From assembly GCF_013409205.1 (NCBI RefSeq), contig NZ_JACCAE010000001.1:186001-250000 (forward strand): a stretch of 64,000 nucleotides of DNA, written 5' to 3'. A program made the translations under genes and the position numbers. The notes under the pieces were generated by a model. The model searched no databases and was not told the origin of the DNA. It saw only the letters and a list, made by a program, of their open reading frames with translations. The stretch is from Janibacter cremeus (lineage in GTDB: Bacteria; Actinomycetota; Actinomycetes; Actinomycetales; Dermatophilaceae). Shown here piece by piece: positions 34,839-43,264 of this stretch (position 1 is the stretch's first letter; the number at the start of each line of letters is the position of its first letter).

Positions 34839-36629
34839 GTGAACGACAGTGCGATGCCTCGACTCATCGAGGGCAACCCCACCGACTCCTTGGCGGACCT
34901 GCCGGGACGGAACGCGGCGAGTGAGCCGCAACGGGTCTCCTTCACGATCAAGGAGCAGGGCGCGTGGCGTGATGTGACCGCCGCACAGTTCAACCAGGAC
35001 GTGCGCGGCCTGGCCAAGGGCCTGATCGCCGCCGGGCTCGAGGCCGGCGACCGCCTGGCCATCATGGCCCGCACCCGCTACGAGTGGACCCTGCTGGACT
35101 TTGCGGCGTGGACCGCCGGTGGCGTCCCCGTGCCGATCTACGAGACGAGCTCCGCCGAGCAGGTCGAGTGGATCGTCAAGAACTCCGGCACCCGCTTCAT
35201 CGTCGTCGAGACGGCCAAGCACGAGGAGGTGGCCGCCGAGGCCCGTGGCAACCTCAGCGGCGTCGACGAGCTGTGGGTCATCGACAGGGGCGACCTCGAC
35301 CAGCTCGTCGAGGCCGGCTCGACCATCAGCGACGAGGACCTGCAGGCCCGGATCGACGGCCAGCAGCGCGACTCCATCGCCACGATCATCTACACCTCCG
35401 GAACGACCGGTCGCCCCAAGGGCTGCGAGCTGACGCACGACAACTTCCTCGGCCTGGCGGAGAACGCCATCGCCAAGCTCGGCGACGTGCTCAACAAGGA
35501 CGATGCGTCCACGCTGCTCTTCCTGCCGCTCGCCCACGTCTTCGCCCGCTTCATCGAGGTGCTCGCCGTCGCGGCGAACCGTCGCATGGGACACAGTGCC
35601 GACATCGCCAACATCCTCGACGACTTCCAGTCCTTCCAGCCCACCTTCATCCTCGCCGTGCCGCGCGTGTTCGAGAAGATCTTCAACAAGGCCAACGAGC
35701 AGGCCACCGCAGACGGCAAGGGCACAATCTTCGCCAAGGCCGCCGAGACCGCCATCGCGTGGTCCGAGGGCCAGGACAGTGGCTCCGTCCCGCTGAAGGT
35801 CAAGATCCTGCACGGCGTCTTCGACAAGCTCGTCTACAGCAAGCTGCGCGCGAAGATGGGCAACAAGGTCGAGTACGCCGTCTCCGGTGGCGCACCGCTG
35901 GGCACCCGTCTGGGCCACTTCTTCCGTGGCATCGGCGTGACGATCCTGGAGGGCTACGGCCTGACCGAGACCAGCGCCCCGGCGACGGTCAACATCCCGG
36001 AGAAGGTCAAGATCGGGACCGTCGGCCCGCCGCTGCCGGGCGTCTCGATCAGACTCGCCGATGACAACGAGGTCTTGGTCAAGGGCGTGAACGTCCTGCG
36101 TGGCTACCACGACAACGAGGAGGCCACCCTCGAGGCGCTCAAGGACGGCTGGTTCCACACGGGTGACCTCGGCGAGCTCGACGAGGACGGCTACCTGAAG
36201 ATCACCGGCCGCAAGAAGGAGATCCTCGTGACCGCCGGCGGCAAGAACGTCGCCCCCGCCGTCCTCGAGGACCGCCTCAAGGCGCACCCGATCATCAGCC
36301 AGTGCCTCGTCGTCGGTGACGGCAAGCCCTTCATCGCCGCGCTCGTCACCCTCGACGAGGAGATGCTGCCGGGGTGGGCCGCCAACAACGGCCTCGACGG
36401 GCTGACCGTCGAGCAGGCGCGCACCAACGAGACGGTCCTCGCCGAGATCCAGGGCGCGGTGGACGAGGCCAACAAGGCCGTGTCCAAGGCCGAGTCGATC
36501 CGCAAGTTCACCGTCCTCGAGGAGGACTTCACCGAGGAGAACGGCACCCTCACCCCGTCGATGAAGCTCAAGCGCAACGTCATCATGCGCGACTTCGTCG
36601 AAGCGGTGGACAGCCTCTACGGCAGCTGA
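34839..36629 (+). CDS. Long-chain fatty acid-CoA ligase (FadD15-like)
   Basis: The 596-aa adenylate-forming enzyme activates fatty acids to acyl-CoA with ATP. Motifs are the P-loop-like TIIYTSGTTGRPKG near residue 187, GYGLTETSAP near 370, GWFHTGDLGELDEDGYL near 445 and the hinge/catalytic KITGRKKEILVTAGGKNVAP. Such FadD15 types favour long chains and are membrane associated. The start is GTG at 34839 after a GAAGGAG site. It diverges from the SRPBCC operon. A TAGGCT at about 34773 may be the -10 of its promoter. Position matches M. tuberculosis fadD15 (Rv2187). Confidence 0.92.
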   Translation: MNDSAMPRLIEGNPTDSLADLPGRNAASEPQRVSFTIKEQGAWRDVTAAQFNQDVRGLAKGLIAAGLEAGDRLAIMARTRYEWTLLDFAAWTAGGVPVPIYETSSAEQVEWIVKNSGTRFIVVETAKHEEVAAEARGNLSGVDELWVIDRGDLDQLVEAGSTISDEDLQARIDGQQRDSIATIIYTSGTTGRPKGCELTHDNFLGLAENAIAKLGDVLNKDDASTLLFLPLAHVFARFIEVLAVAANRRMGHSADIANILDDFQSFQPTFILAVPRVFEKIFNKANEQATADGKGTIFAKAAETAIAWSEGQDSGSVPLKVKILHGVFDKLVYSKLRAKMGNKVEYAVSGGAPLGTRLGHFFRGIGVTILEGYGLTETSAPATVNIPEKVKIGTVGPPLPGVSIRLADDNEVLVKGVNVLRGYHDNEEATLEALKDGWFHTGDLGELDEDGYLKITGRKKEILVTAGGKNVAPAVLEDRLKAHPIISQCLVVGDGKPFIAALVTLDEEMLPGWAANNGLDGLTVEQARTNETVLAEIQGAVDEANKAVSKAESIRKFTVLEEDFTEENGTLTPSMKLKRNVIMRDFVEAVDSLYGS

Positions 36630-36643
36630 GCCGGGCGGTCAGG

Positions 36644-36925
36644 TCACCCCGCGCGGTTGGCCACGTTGGCCACCCCGTCGTAGCTCGACCAGGGCTCGCG
36701 CTGTGCGCGGGCCCTGGTCGCGTTCTCGGCACCGACCAGTCCGCTGGCGACGAGCCGCGAGACGACCTCACGCTCACGACGGTCCAACGGCAGATCCGAC
36801 GCGCTGGGGTCCTCGAGGGGCACCGGCGGGCGCAGCACGCTCACCATGCACTCGGCACACCCGACGTCCTGCACCGGACACGTGGCGCAGTCGATCGTCA
36901 GGGACGTTCCTGCTCGACGGCTCAT
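36644..36925 (-). CDS. Small Cys-rich (2 x CxxC) protein
   Basis: The 93-aa protein has an N-terminal metal or Fe-S-like site: CATC near residue 14 and CAEC near 24 (TIDCATCPVQDVGCAECMVS). A polar linker and a helical part with REVVSRLVASGLVGAENATR follow. Similar short proteins with a TIDC-x2-C start occur in many actinobacteria, function unknown. It is not a WhiB protein, since it lacks the C-x2-C plus C-x5-C and G[VI]WGG arrangement. A strong AGGAGGTGA site precedes the ATG at 36925. It converges on the FadD gene with only 14 nt between them. Confidence 0.65.
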   Translation of the reverse strand: MSRRAGTSLTIDCATCPVQDVGCAECMVSVLRPPVPLEDPSASDLPLDRREREVVSRLVASGLVGAENATRARAQREPWSSYDGVANVANRAG

Positions 36926-37022
36926 GTCCGTCACCTCCTCCTGGTCACCGGGCCGATCCCGGCAGAAGACAACGCTAGGAGGGGCCACCGACAGCGCCGA
37001 CGCAACGACCCGCCTCCGCGGC

Positions 37023-38060
37023 TCAGCACCAGTCCAGACGTCGTCCGTGACCGTGGGCCCACGCGAGCGCCTGCCCGTCCAGGGCGAGGCAAAAGCTTGA
37101 GTCGGCCGGCTCGCACGCCGCGGTGGCGCTCACCCCGGGCAGAACGTCGATCCCCTCGTTGCTGATCCAGTGGGCCGCTCCCCCGTCGGCGCGCACCCGC
37201 TCCAGCGCCTCGGTGACCACCTCCGGCCAGGCCGCTCGCCCCCCTTCCTCGAGGTAGGCGATGACCGCGGTGTGGAAGACGACGACCGTGGCTCCGGGCG
37301 CAGCGGTCCGCGCCCGGTCGACCGCCTCGCCGAGGCGGTCGAACAGGTCACCGCAGAGCACGTCGACCGCCACGTCGGCGACCTGGCCGCACGCGGCTGC
37401 CAGGCGCTGCCGACGGTCCTCGTGCTCCGGCCACACGAGCGTCTCCAGCCACGCGCCGTTGTCGTCGACGGACAGGTCGAGCGGGTTGAGGTCGACCCCA
37501 CCGCGGTGGGCCACCTCGGGCAGCGAAGGGGGGATCGGCACCTGCCCGGTCACCGTGCAGTCCAGGGCGACCGGCGATGCTCCCCCGGCCGGGTCGATCC
37601 GGGCGACCTCCGCTCCCCCTTCGTCCAGGTAGCGGTAGGACCAGCGGTCCGGGTGGAGGCACAGGCCGGCGCTCGCGCCGACCTCGACGAGGGCCAGCGG
37701 CCCCGGCAGGCCCGCCAGGAGCGGCAGGAGCGTCGCGGAGCGGCCGACCTCGTTGGTCTGGGTCGCACGGCTGAGGATGGTCTCGCGGACCTGGGGCCAC
37801 CTCGAGAGCAGGACGTCCCGCAGGGCCCCGTCGTCCTCGTAGCGGGAGGGTGTGGCCGCACCGTGCCACCGCGCGGCGGCGAAGACGAGGTTGGGTTGGC
37901 GCTTGGCCAGCGGTAGGTCCCCCAGCAGGGCGAGCACCTCGGCGTCCTGCGCCACCCCCGCCGCCCACCGCGCGAAGGTGATGGACTCCCCCTTCGCCTC
38001 GTGATCGGCGAAGTGGCAGTAGAAGGCAGCGACATCGCCCAGCTCGTCCATCGTGCGCAT
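37023..38060 (-). CDS. DUF2332 family protein
   Basis: The 345-aa protein matches the DUF2332 pattern: helical N-terminus (DVAAFYCHFADHEAKG, SITFARWAAGVAQD) and a glycine-rich motif LVEVGASAGLCL near residue 125 that resembles a SAM-binding loop. Later motifs are GVDLNPLDLSVDD, WPEHEDRRQRL and VVVFHTAVIAYL. The architecture is that of a Rossmann-like methyltransferase, but no substrate is known. The start is ATG at 38060, with CAGTCT 7 nt upstream and a GAGG directly before it; an ATG at 38051 is possible. It diverges from the exonuclease gene. Confidence 0.8.
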   Translation of the reverse strand: MRTMDELGDVAAFYCHFADHEAKGESITFARWAAGVAQDAEVLALLGDLPLAKRQPNLVFAAARWHGAATPSRYEDDGALRDVLLSRWPQVRETILSRATQTNEVGRSATLLPLLAGLPGPLALVEVGASAGLCLHPDRWSYRYLDEGGAEVARIDPAGGASPVALDCTVTGQVPIPPSLPEVAHRGGVDLNPLDLSVDDNGAWLETLVWPEHEDRRQRLAAACGQVADVAVDVLCGDLFDRLGEAVDRARTAAPGATVVVFHTAVIAYLEEGGRAAWPEVVTEALERVRADGGAAHWISNEGIDVLPGVSATAACEPADSSFCLALDGQALAWAHGHGRRLDWC

Positions 38061-38114
38061 ACGCCTCAGACTGCCACGACGGAGCGCCTCCCGGTCGTTG
38101 TCGGTGCGCCCGCC

Positions 38115-38120
38115 TACCGT
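38115..38120 (+). promoter_or_regulatory. -10 box TACCGT before the exonuclease gene
   Basis: TACCGT is followed by 7 nt and the ATG at 38128, without any ribosome site; a leaderless transcript is inferred. Confidence 0.5.
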
Positions 38121-38127
38121 CGGGTCC

Positions 38128-39819
38128 ATGCAGGTCGTACAGGACAGGTTGGATGACCTCGGCACCCCGTTGGCCGAGGTCACCTTCGTCGTCGTCGACC
38201 TGGAGACCACGGGTGGGTCCGTGCGTGACTGCGGGATCACCGAGATCGGCGCGGTCAAGGTGCGCGGCGGCGAGGTTCTCGGCGAGCTGCAGTCCTTCGT
38301 CAACCCCGGCGTGCCGATCCCCGCCTTCATCCAGTCGCTGACCGGCATCACCGACGCCATGGTCCGCGACGCCCCGCGCACCGGGACAGCCGTGGCCGGA
38401 TTCCTCGAGTTCGCGAAGGGGGCGGTGCTCGTGGCGCACAACGCCGGCTTCGACATCGGCTTCCTCAAGGCGGCCTGTGCGGCCCACGACCTGCGCTGGC
38501 CCGGGTCGCAGGTGGTGGACACCGTCCGGTTGGCCCGGCAGGTGGTCAGCCGTGACGAGGTGTCCAATCACAAGCTGGGCACGCTCGCCCGCCACTTCGG
38601 GGCGGCGACCACGCCCGACCACCGGGCCCTGCACGATGCCAGGGCGACCGTCGACGTCCTCCACGGGCTCATCGGACGCCTCGGCTCGGTCGGTGTGGAC
38701 ACCCTCGAGGAGCTCGGCTCCTACTCCTGCAAAGTCAGCGACGCCCAGCGCCGCAAGCGCCACCTCGCCGACGGGCTGCCGCAGGCCCCGGGGGTCTACG
38801 TCTTCTTCGGCGAGCACGATGAGCCTCTCTACGTCGGCACATCCGTGGACATCCGCACGCGGGTGCGCAGCTACTTCACCGCCTCCGAGCAGCGACGTCG
38901 GATGAGCGAGATGGTCGCCCTGGCCGTCCGGGTGACCCCGATCGTGTGCGCGACCACCCTCGAGGCACAGGTGCGTGAGCTGCGGCTGATCGCCGAGCAC
39001 AAGCCGCGCTACAACCGTCGATCGCGCAACCCCGAGCGGGTCTGGTGGCTCAAGCTCACCGACGAGGCCTTTCCCCGGTTGTCGATCGTGCGCTCGGTGG
39101 GCGGGGACGACCTCGCCTATGCCGGTCCCTTCGGCTCCCGGGGCCGTGCCGAGGAGGCCATGGCCGCGCTCCACGACGCCGTCCCGCTGCGTCAGTGCCT
39201 GACCCGGATCTCCCCGCGCAAACCGACCTCCGCCTGCGCCCTGGCGCAGATGGGACGGTGCGCGGCGCCCTGCACCGGCGCCGTGACCGTCGACGAGTAC
39301 GCCGAGACCGTCGCCGACGCGGCCAGGGTGCTCCTCGGCGACTCCCGAAACGCCGTCGCCGCGGCACGCGAGCGGATGCGGACCCTGTCCGAGGGCGAGC
39401 GCTTCGAGGAGGCCGCCGCCCTGCGCGACCGGCTCGCCTCCCTCGTCAGGGGCGCCTCCCGCAACCAGCGCGCGGCACCCGTGCGCGAGGCGGTCGAGAT
39501 CGTCGCCGGCCGGCGCGCTCCGCGTGGTGGCTGGGATCTGGTGTGCGTGCGGCACGGCCGCCTCGCCGGGAGCACCCACTCGCCCGCCGGCGCCGACCCG
39601 ATGCCGTATGTCGCCGCACTGCGGGCCAGCGCCGAGGTCGTCCCGGCACCCACCGGTCCGGGCACGAGTGCATTGCCCGACGAGACCGAGCTCGTCCTAC
39701 GCTGGCTCGAGGCCGAGGGCACCCGCCTGGTCCACGTCGACGGCGCGTGGACCTGCCCCGTCGGTGGCGCCGCCGCTGCCCACCAAGAGCTCGCACCTGC
39801 TCTAGGCTGGGCCTCGTGA
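38128..39819 (+). CDS. DEDDh exonuclease fused to UvrC-like GIY-YIG endonuclease
   Basis: The 563-aa fusion has an N-terminal DnaQ-like 3'-5' exonuclease (about 15-190). Its motifs are VVVDLETTGGS with the first Asp/Glu, AHNAGFDIGFL and HRALHDARAT, the last giving the DEDDh His and Asp. A GIY-YIG domain follows (about 210-290; PGVYVFFGEHDEPLYVGTS, with IAEHKPRYNRR). It then has a UvrC-like Cys region (CALAQMGRCAAPCTG) and a UVR-like helix. It is expected to nick and trim damaged DNA, like Cho plus an exonuclease. It matches M. tuberculosis Rv2191 in architecture and position. Its stop overlaps the next gene by 4 nt. Confidence 0.9.
   Translation: MQVVQDRLDDLGTPLAEVTFVVVDLETTGGSVRDCGITEIGAVKVRGGEVLGELQSFVNPGVPIPAFIQSLTGITDAMVRDAPRTGTAVAGFLEFAKGAVLVAHNAGFDIGFLKAACAAHDLRWPGSQVVDTVRLARQVVSRDEVSNHKLGTLARHFGAATTPDHRALHDARATVDVLHGLIGRLGSVGVDTLEELGSYSCKVSDAQRRKRHLADGLPQAPGVYVFFGEHDEPLYVGTSVDIRTRVRSYFTASEQRRRMSEMVALAVRVTPIVCATTLEAQVRELRLIAEHKPRYNRRSRNPERVWWLKLTDEAFPRLSIVRSVGGDDLAYAGPFGSRGRAEEAMAALHDAVPLRQCLTRISPRKPTSACALAQMGRCAAPCTGAVTVDEYAETVADAARVLLGDSRNAVAAARERMRTLSEGERFEEAAALRDRLASLVRGASRNQRAAPVREAVEIVAGRRAPRGGWDLVCVRHGRLAGSTHSPAGADPMPYVAALRASAEVVPAPTGPGTSALPDETELVLRWLEAEGTRLVHVDGAWTCPVGGAAAAHQELAPALGWAS
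39803..39808 (+). promoter_or_regulatory. -10 box TAGGCT before the Lrp-type gene
   Basis: TAGGCT lies in the end of the exonuclease gene, 7 nt before the GTG at 39816. It may drive a separate leaderless transcript in addition to read-through. Confidence 0.45.
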
Positions 39820-40094
39820 TCACCGCAATCGTGCTCATCCATGCAGAGGTCGACCGCATCCCCGAGGTCGCCCAGACCATCGCCGACCTCGAGGGCGTCA
39901 GCGAGGTCTACTCGGTCGCCGGGGACGCCGACCTGATCGCCATGGTCCGGGTCACCCGCCACGAGGACCTCAACGAGGTCATCGCCGGCCGGCTGAACAA
40001 GGTCGAGGGCATCGTCGACACCTCGACGCACATCGCATTCCGCGCCTACAGCCACCACGACCTCGACGCAGCATTCAACATCGGTCTCGAGTGA
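39816..40094 (+). CDS. Lrp/AsnC ligand-binding (RAM) domain protein
   Basis: The 92-aa protein is only the RAM effector domain of Lrp/AsnC regulators (VLIHAEVDRIPEVAQTIADL, VYSVAGDADLIAMVRV, HIAFRAYS), without the N-terminal helix-turn-helix. Stand-alone RAM proteins form dimers to octamers and bind amino acids; they may act with a full-length Lrp. The GTG at 39816 overlaps the exonuclease stop by 4 nt (GTGA). It converges on trpD with 21 nt between the stop codons. Confidence 0.85.
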   Translation: MITAIVLIHAEVDRIPEVAQTIADLEGVSEVYSVAGDADLIAMVRVTRHEDLNEVIAGRLNKVEGIVDTSTHIAFRAYSHHDLDAAFNIGLE

Positions 40095-40115
40095 CACTCG
40101 CGTAGGAACCGGAGA

Positions 40116-41174
40116 CTACTCAGCGGCAGCCTGCGTGGCGTCGACCCAGCGCTGGAGCTGCTCGGCCGCGCGGCCGGAGTCGAGGACGGTCTCGATCGTG
40201 CCCATGCCGGTCCGGATCGCGGCAACCGGGTCGGCTGGAACACCCGGGCCGGCTTGGGCCAGACCCACGGCAGCGCCCGCGTTGAGCACCACGGCGTCAC
40301 GCACGGGGCCACGGTCCCCGGCGAAGAGTCGGCGGGCGACCTGCGCGTTGTCCTCGGCGTCGCCACCTCGCAGCGAGTCCAACGGGCTGCGGGCCAGGCC
40401 CAGCTGCTCGGGAGTGATGTGCACCTCGGTGACCTCACCGTCGGCCACCCACCACAGGTGCGAGCCGTCAGCGACCGTGAGCTCGTCGAGCCCGTCATCC
40501 CCGCGGAAGACGAGGGCGTACGTCCCCCGCTGGGCGAAGACACCGGCCATGAGCGGCGCGATCCGCTCGTCGGCGACGCCCACGACCGAGTAGGTCGGGT
40601 GGGCCGGGTTGGTCATCGGGCCGAGGACGTTGAGAGCCGTGCCGATCCCGAGATCACGCCGCGGGATGGCGGTGTGCCGGAAGGAGGGGTGGAAGGACTG
40701 CGCGAAGCAGAACGTGATGCCGGCACTCTCGGCGATCTCGGCCACGGTCTCCGTCGGCAGGGACAGGGTGACCCCGAGTGCCTCGAGGACGTCGGCCGAG
40801 CCCGACTTCGAGGACGCCGCACGGTTGCCGTGCTTGACCACACGCACCCCCGTCGCGGCGATCGCGATGGAGGACATCGTCGAGATGTTGACCGTACCGG
40901 CCATGTCACCACCCGTGCCCACGATGTCGAGCGTCGGGCCCGCGACCGAGATCGGCCGAGCGTGCTCGAGCATGACGTCGGCCAGCGCGCGCAGCTCGGT
41001 GACGGTCTCCCCCTTCGCCCGCAGCGCGACGAGGAAGCCGGCGATCTGGGTGGGCGCGGCGTCGCCGGACATGATCTGCCGCATCGCCCAGGAGGTCGCA
41101 TCGGCGCTGAGGTCGCTCCCGTTCAGGAGGCTGGTGAGCAGTTGTGGCCAGTCGTGGGTGGCCGCGCCGTTCAT
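40116..41174 (-). CDS. trpD: Anthranilate phosphoribosyltransferase
   Basis: The 352-aa enzyme adds phosphoribose to anthranilate in tryptophan synthesis. Signature motifs are the PRPP-binding DIVGTGGDMAGTVNISTMSS near residue 88, KHGNRAASSKSGSADVLEALG near 115, the anthranilate-site Asn in NVLGPMTNPAHP and DELT near 235. An extra N-terminal helical domain is typical. It stands alone, away from other trp genes, as in M. tuberculosis (Rv2192c). Its ATG shares one base with the stop of the upstream receiver-like gene (TGATG at 41172-41176), so the two are translationally coupled. Confidence 0.95.
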   Translation of the reverse strand: MNGAATHDWPQLLTSLLNGSDLSADATSWAMRQIMSGDAAPTQIAGFLVALRAKGETVTELRALADVMLEHARPISVAGPTLDIVGTGGDMAGTVNISTMSSIAIAATGVRVVKHGNRAASSKSGSADVLEALGVTLSLPTETVAEIAESAGITFCFAQSFHPSFRHTAIPRRDLGIGTALNVLGPMTNPAHPTYSVVGVADERIAPLMAGVFAQRGTYALVFRGDDGLDELTVADGSHLWWVADGEVTEVHITPEQLGLARSPLDSLRGGDAEDNAQVARRLFAGDRGPVRDAVVLNAGAAVGLAQAGPGVPADPVAAIRTGMGTIETVLDSGRAAEQLQRWVDATQAAAE

Positions 41175-41635
41175 CAGCGGGCCACGCCCCGGGCCAGATC
41201 GGCCACCGCGTCCGCGACCGCGATCGGGTCCAGCGGGTGTGGGACCGACCCCTCGGCCATCGACCACGTCGCCAGCCACCCGTCCTGCGGGCGGCCGGTG
41301 AGCACGAGCACCTGGGGGCAGTTGTAGACCTCGAGCTTCAGCTGGCGGCACAGACCGAGCCCGCCGACCTTGGCAGCCTCGCCGTCGAGGACGAGGAGAT
41401 CGATGCCCCCCTCCTCCACGGCCGAGAAGACGGCGTCGGCCGTGGCGCACTCCAGCCACGACTCCACCTCGACATCGCGCGCGGGGCGACGGCCCACTGC
41501 TGCGCGCACGGCGTCACGCGTAGTGATGTTGTCGCTGTACAGCAGGATCCGCACGGCCGTCGGTGCGACCTTCGAGGCCTCGGGGCTGGCGCCCACTGCG
41601 GGCCGGGAACTGTGCGATTGAGGGGTACCGGTCAT
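41174..41635 (-). CDS. Stand-alone receiver-like protein
   Basis: The 153-aa protein has the fold pattern of a response-regulator receiver (about residues 25-145: VRILLYSDN, then IDLLVLDGEAAKVGG, then VLVLTGRPQDG) and no output domain. The acidic pocket has a single Asp (YSDN) in place of the usual pair. The phospho-acceptor Asp appears to remain in VLDGE. The conserved switch Lys before Pro is replaced (VPHPLDP), so phosphorylation chemistry is doubtful. The long N-terminus is Ser/Pro-rich. It is coupled to trpD by a 1-nt overlap. TACGAT lies 6 nt before the ATG at 41635. Confidence 0.75.
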   Translation of the reverse strand: MTGTPQSHSSRPAVGASPEASKVAPTAVRILLYSDNITTRDAVRAAVGRRPARDVEVESWLECATADAVFSAVEEGGIDLLVLDGEAAKVGGLGLCRQLKLEVYNCPQVLVLTGRPQDGWLATWSMAEGSVPHPLDPIAVADAVADLARGVAR

Positions 41636-41641
41636 GCCCAG

Positions 41642-41647
41642 ATCGTA
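41642..41647 (-). promoter_or_regulatory. -10 box TACGAT for the receiver-trpD operon
   Basis: On the minus strand TACGAT is followed by 6 nt and the ATG at 41635, suggesting a leaderless trpD operon transcript that diverges from ctaE. Confidence 0.55.
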
Positions 41648-41709
41648 GCGTTTGCAGGCACCACAGGACTCGCGGAGGGGGGTGGCGCACATCCGGTGGA
41701 CAGGGGATA

Positions 41710-41715
41710 CATAAT
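41710..41715 (+). promoter_or_regulatory. -10 box CATAAT for ctaE
   Basis: An extended GATACATAAT stretch ends at 41715, 7 nt before the GTG at 41723. This supports the GTG over the ATG at 41714, which lies inside the box. Confidence 0.6.
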
Positions 41716-41722
41716 GGGGCGC

Positions 41723-42388
41723 GTGGCCACTGCAACTTCTCTGCCTTCAGACACGTCCAGGCACCCGATCGCGGACCCCCTCATGGGCCCCGTGAGTCGA
41801 CCGAACATGGCTTCCGTCGGCACGATCGTCTGGCTCTCCAGCGAGCTGATGTTCTTCGCCGGGCTGTTCGCCATCTTCTTCACGGTCCGGTCGATGCGAC
41901 CCGACCTGTGGGAGCACAACATCGCGATCCTCGATGTGCCCTACGCCGCCGCCAACACCCTGATCCTCGTGATCTCCTCGGTGTGGTGCCAGCTGGGCGT
42001 CCTCAAGGCCGAGCACGGCCAGAAGTCGCGCACCGGGTCGCTGCTCAACGTCGCCGGCTGGGGCATGCGCGAGTGGTACGTCCTCACCTACATCTTCGGC
42101 GCCATCTTCGTCTCCGGCCAGATCATGGAGTACGCCACCCTCGTCTCCGAGGGCGTCAGCATCTCGACCGATGCCTGGGCGTCGATCTTCTTCCTGACCA
42201 CGGGCCTGCACGGCATCCACGTCACCGGCGGGCTCATCGCCTTCCTGCTGATCATCGGTCGCACGTACACCACCCGCAGCTACAGCCACGCGCAGCAGAC
42301 CGGTGCCATCGTCACCTCCTACTACTGGCACTTCGTCGACGTCGTGTGGATCGCACTCTTCGCCGCCATCTACCTCCTCGGAGCCTGA
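41723..42388 (+). CDS. ctaE: Cytochrome c oxidase subunit III
   Basis: The 221-aa membrane subunit of the aa3 oxidase has five to six helices. Conserved parts are NMASVGTIVWLSSELMFF, GLHGIHVTGG (His-rich helix) and SYYWHFVDVVWIALF at the C-terminus. It works in the bc1-aa3 supercomplex with QcrCAB and CtaCDF. The start GTG at 41723 gives an ATATSLP N-terminus and fits the -10 box 7 nt upstream. It is the first gene of ctaE-qcrCAB, as in other actinobacteria. Confidence 0.95.
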   Translation: MATATSLPSDTSRHPIADPLMGPVSRPNMASVGTIVWLSSELMFFAGLFAIFFTVRSMRPDLWEHNIAILDVPYAAANTLILVISSVWCQLGVLKAEHGQKSRTGSLLNVAGWGMREWYVLTYIFGAIFVSGQIMEYATLVSEGVSISTDAWASIFFLTTGLHGIHVTGGLIAFLLIIGRTYTTRSYSHAQQTGAIVTSYYWHFVDVVWIALFAAIYLLGA

Positions 42389-42441
42389 CGCAGATGAGCC
42401 GCACGACCCGCCCCCGCCGACACCGCACGACAGGACTTTCC

Positions 42442-43224
42442 ATGCCGAAGCTCTCTCGCCGCCACCCCGCGGCGATCGCCCTGCTGCTCCTGCTGGGCCT
42501 CCTGGTCACCGGCACCGCCTACTCGGCCGTCGCGCCGAAGGACGCACAGGCCAGCGTCGCCGCATCCGACAGCGTCGAGCAGGGCAAGAAGCTCTTCACG
42601 GCCAACTGTGCCAACTGCCACGGCACCAATGGTCTGGGCATCGAGGGGGCCGGCCCGAGCCTGGCCGGTGTCGGTGCGGCCTCGGTCGACTTCCAGATGG
42701 GCACCGGCCGCATGCCGATGGCCGCTCCGGACGTGCAGGCCCCGGGCAACATCCGTGTGAAGTTCTCCGACGAGGAGATCGCTGACGTCGGCGCCTACGT
42801 GGCCACCCTCGGCGCCGGCCCGGCAGTCCCGCCGCAGGAGTACACCGACGGTTCGAAGGGTGACCCGGGCAAGGGCGGCGAGATCTTCCGCGTCAACTGC
42901 GCCATGTGCCACTCCAGCGCCGGTGTCGGTGGTGCGCTGACCCGCGGCAAGGACGCCCCGCCGGTCATCGGCGTCTCCGGAAAGCACATCTACGAGGCCA
43001 TGGTCACCGGCCCGCAGAGCATGCCCGTCTTCAACGAGACGAACCTCGACCCCCAGGACAAGCGTGACGTGATCGCCTACATCGAGGCCATGGAGGACGC
43101 CGGCAGCCCCGGAGGCAACCCCCTCGGCGGTTACGGCCCCGTTCCCGAGGGCCTCTTCGTCTGGACCATCGGCCTCGGCCTCCTGGTCACCGCTGCCGTC
43201 TGGCTCGGCCAGAAGTCCGCCTGA
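42442..43224 (+). CDS. qcrC: Di-heme cytochrome c subunit of the bc1 complex
   Basis: The 260-aa di-heme cytochrome c replaces both cytochrome c1 and a mobile cytochrome c in the actinobacterial supercomplex. An N-terminal membrane anchor (AIALLLLLGLLVTGTAYSAV) is followed by heme sites CANCH near residue 56 and CAMCH near 153, axial Met regions (RMPMAAP, SMPVF) and a C-terminal membrane helix (LFVWTIGLGLLVTAAVWLG). The ATG at 42442 fits the family N-terminus and has an AGGA site; an ATG at 42394 is possible and would add 16 residues. It lies between ctaE and qcrA. Confidence 0.95.
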   Translation: MPKLSRRHPAAIALLLLLGLLVTGTAYSAVAPKDAQASVAASDSVEQGKKLFTANCANCHGTNGLGIEGAGPSLAGVGAASVDFQMGTGRMPMAAPDVQAPGNIRVKFSDEEIADVGAYVATLGAGPAVPPQEYTDGSKGDPGKGGEIFRVNCAMCHSSAGVGGALTRGKDAPPVIGVSGKHIYEAMVTGPQSMPVFNETNLDPQDKRDVIAYIEAMEDAGSPGGNPLGGYGPVPEGLFVWTIGLGLLVTAAVWLGQKSA

Positions 43225-43264
43225 CCCACCTGACAACTCGCCACACAGACAGGATCGACGACAG

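Noticed and set aside
34293-36287. 664-codon frame opposite the FadD15-like gene
   Set aside because: Only its last part, downstream of the strong ribosome site at 34649, is a real small SRPBCC gene; the rest is antisense.
36644-36925. WhiB-type Fe-S regulator
   Set aside because: The spacing of the four cysteines and the missing G[VI]WGG turn do not fit WhiB.
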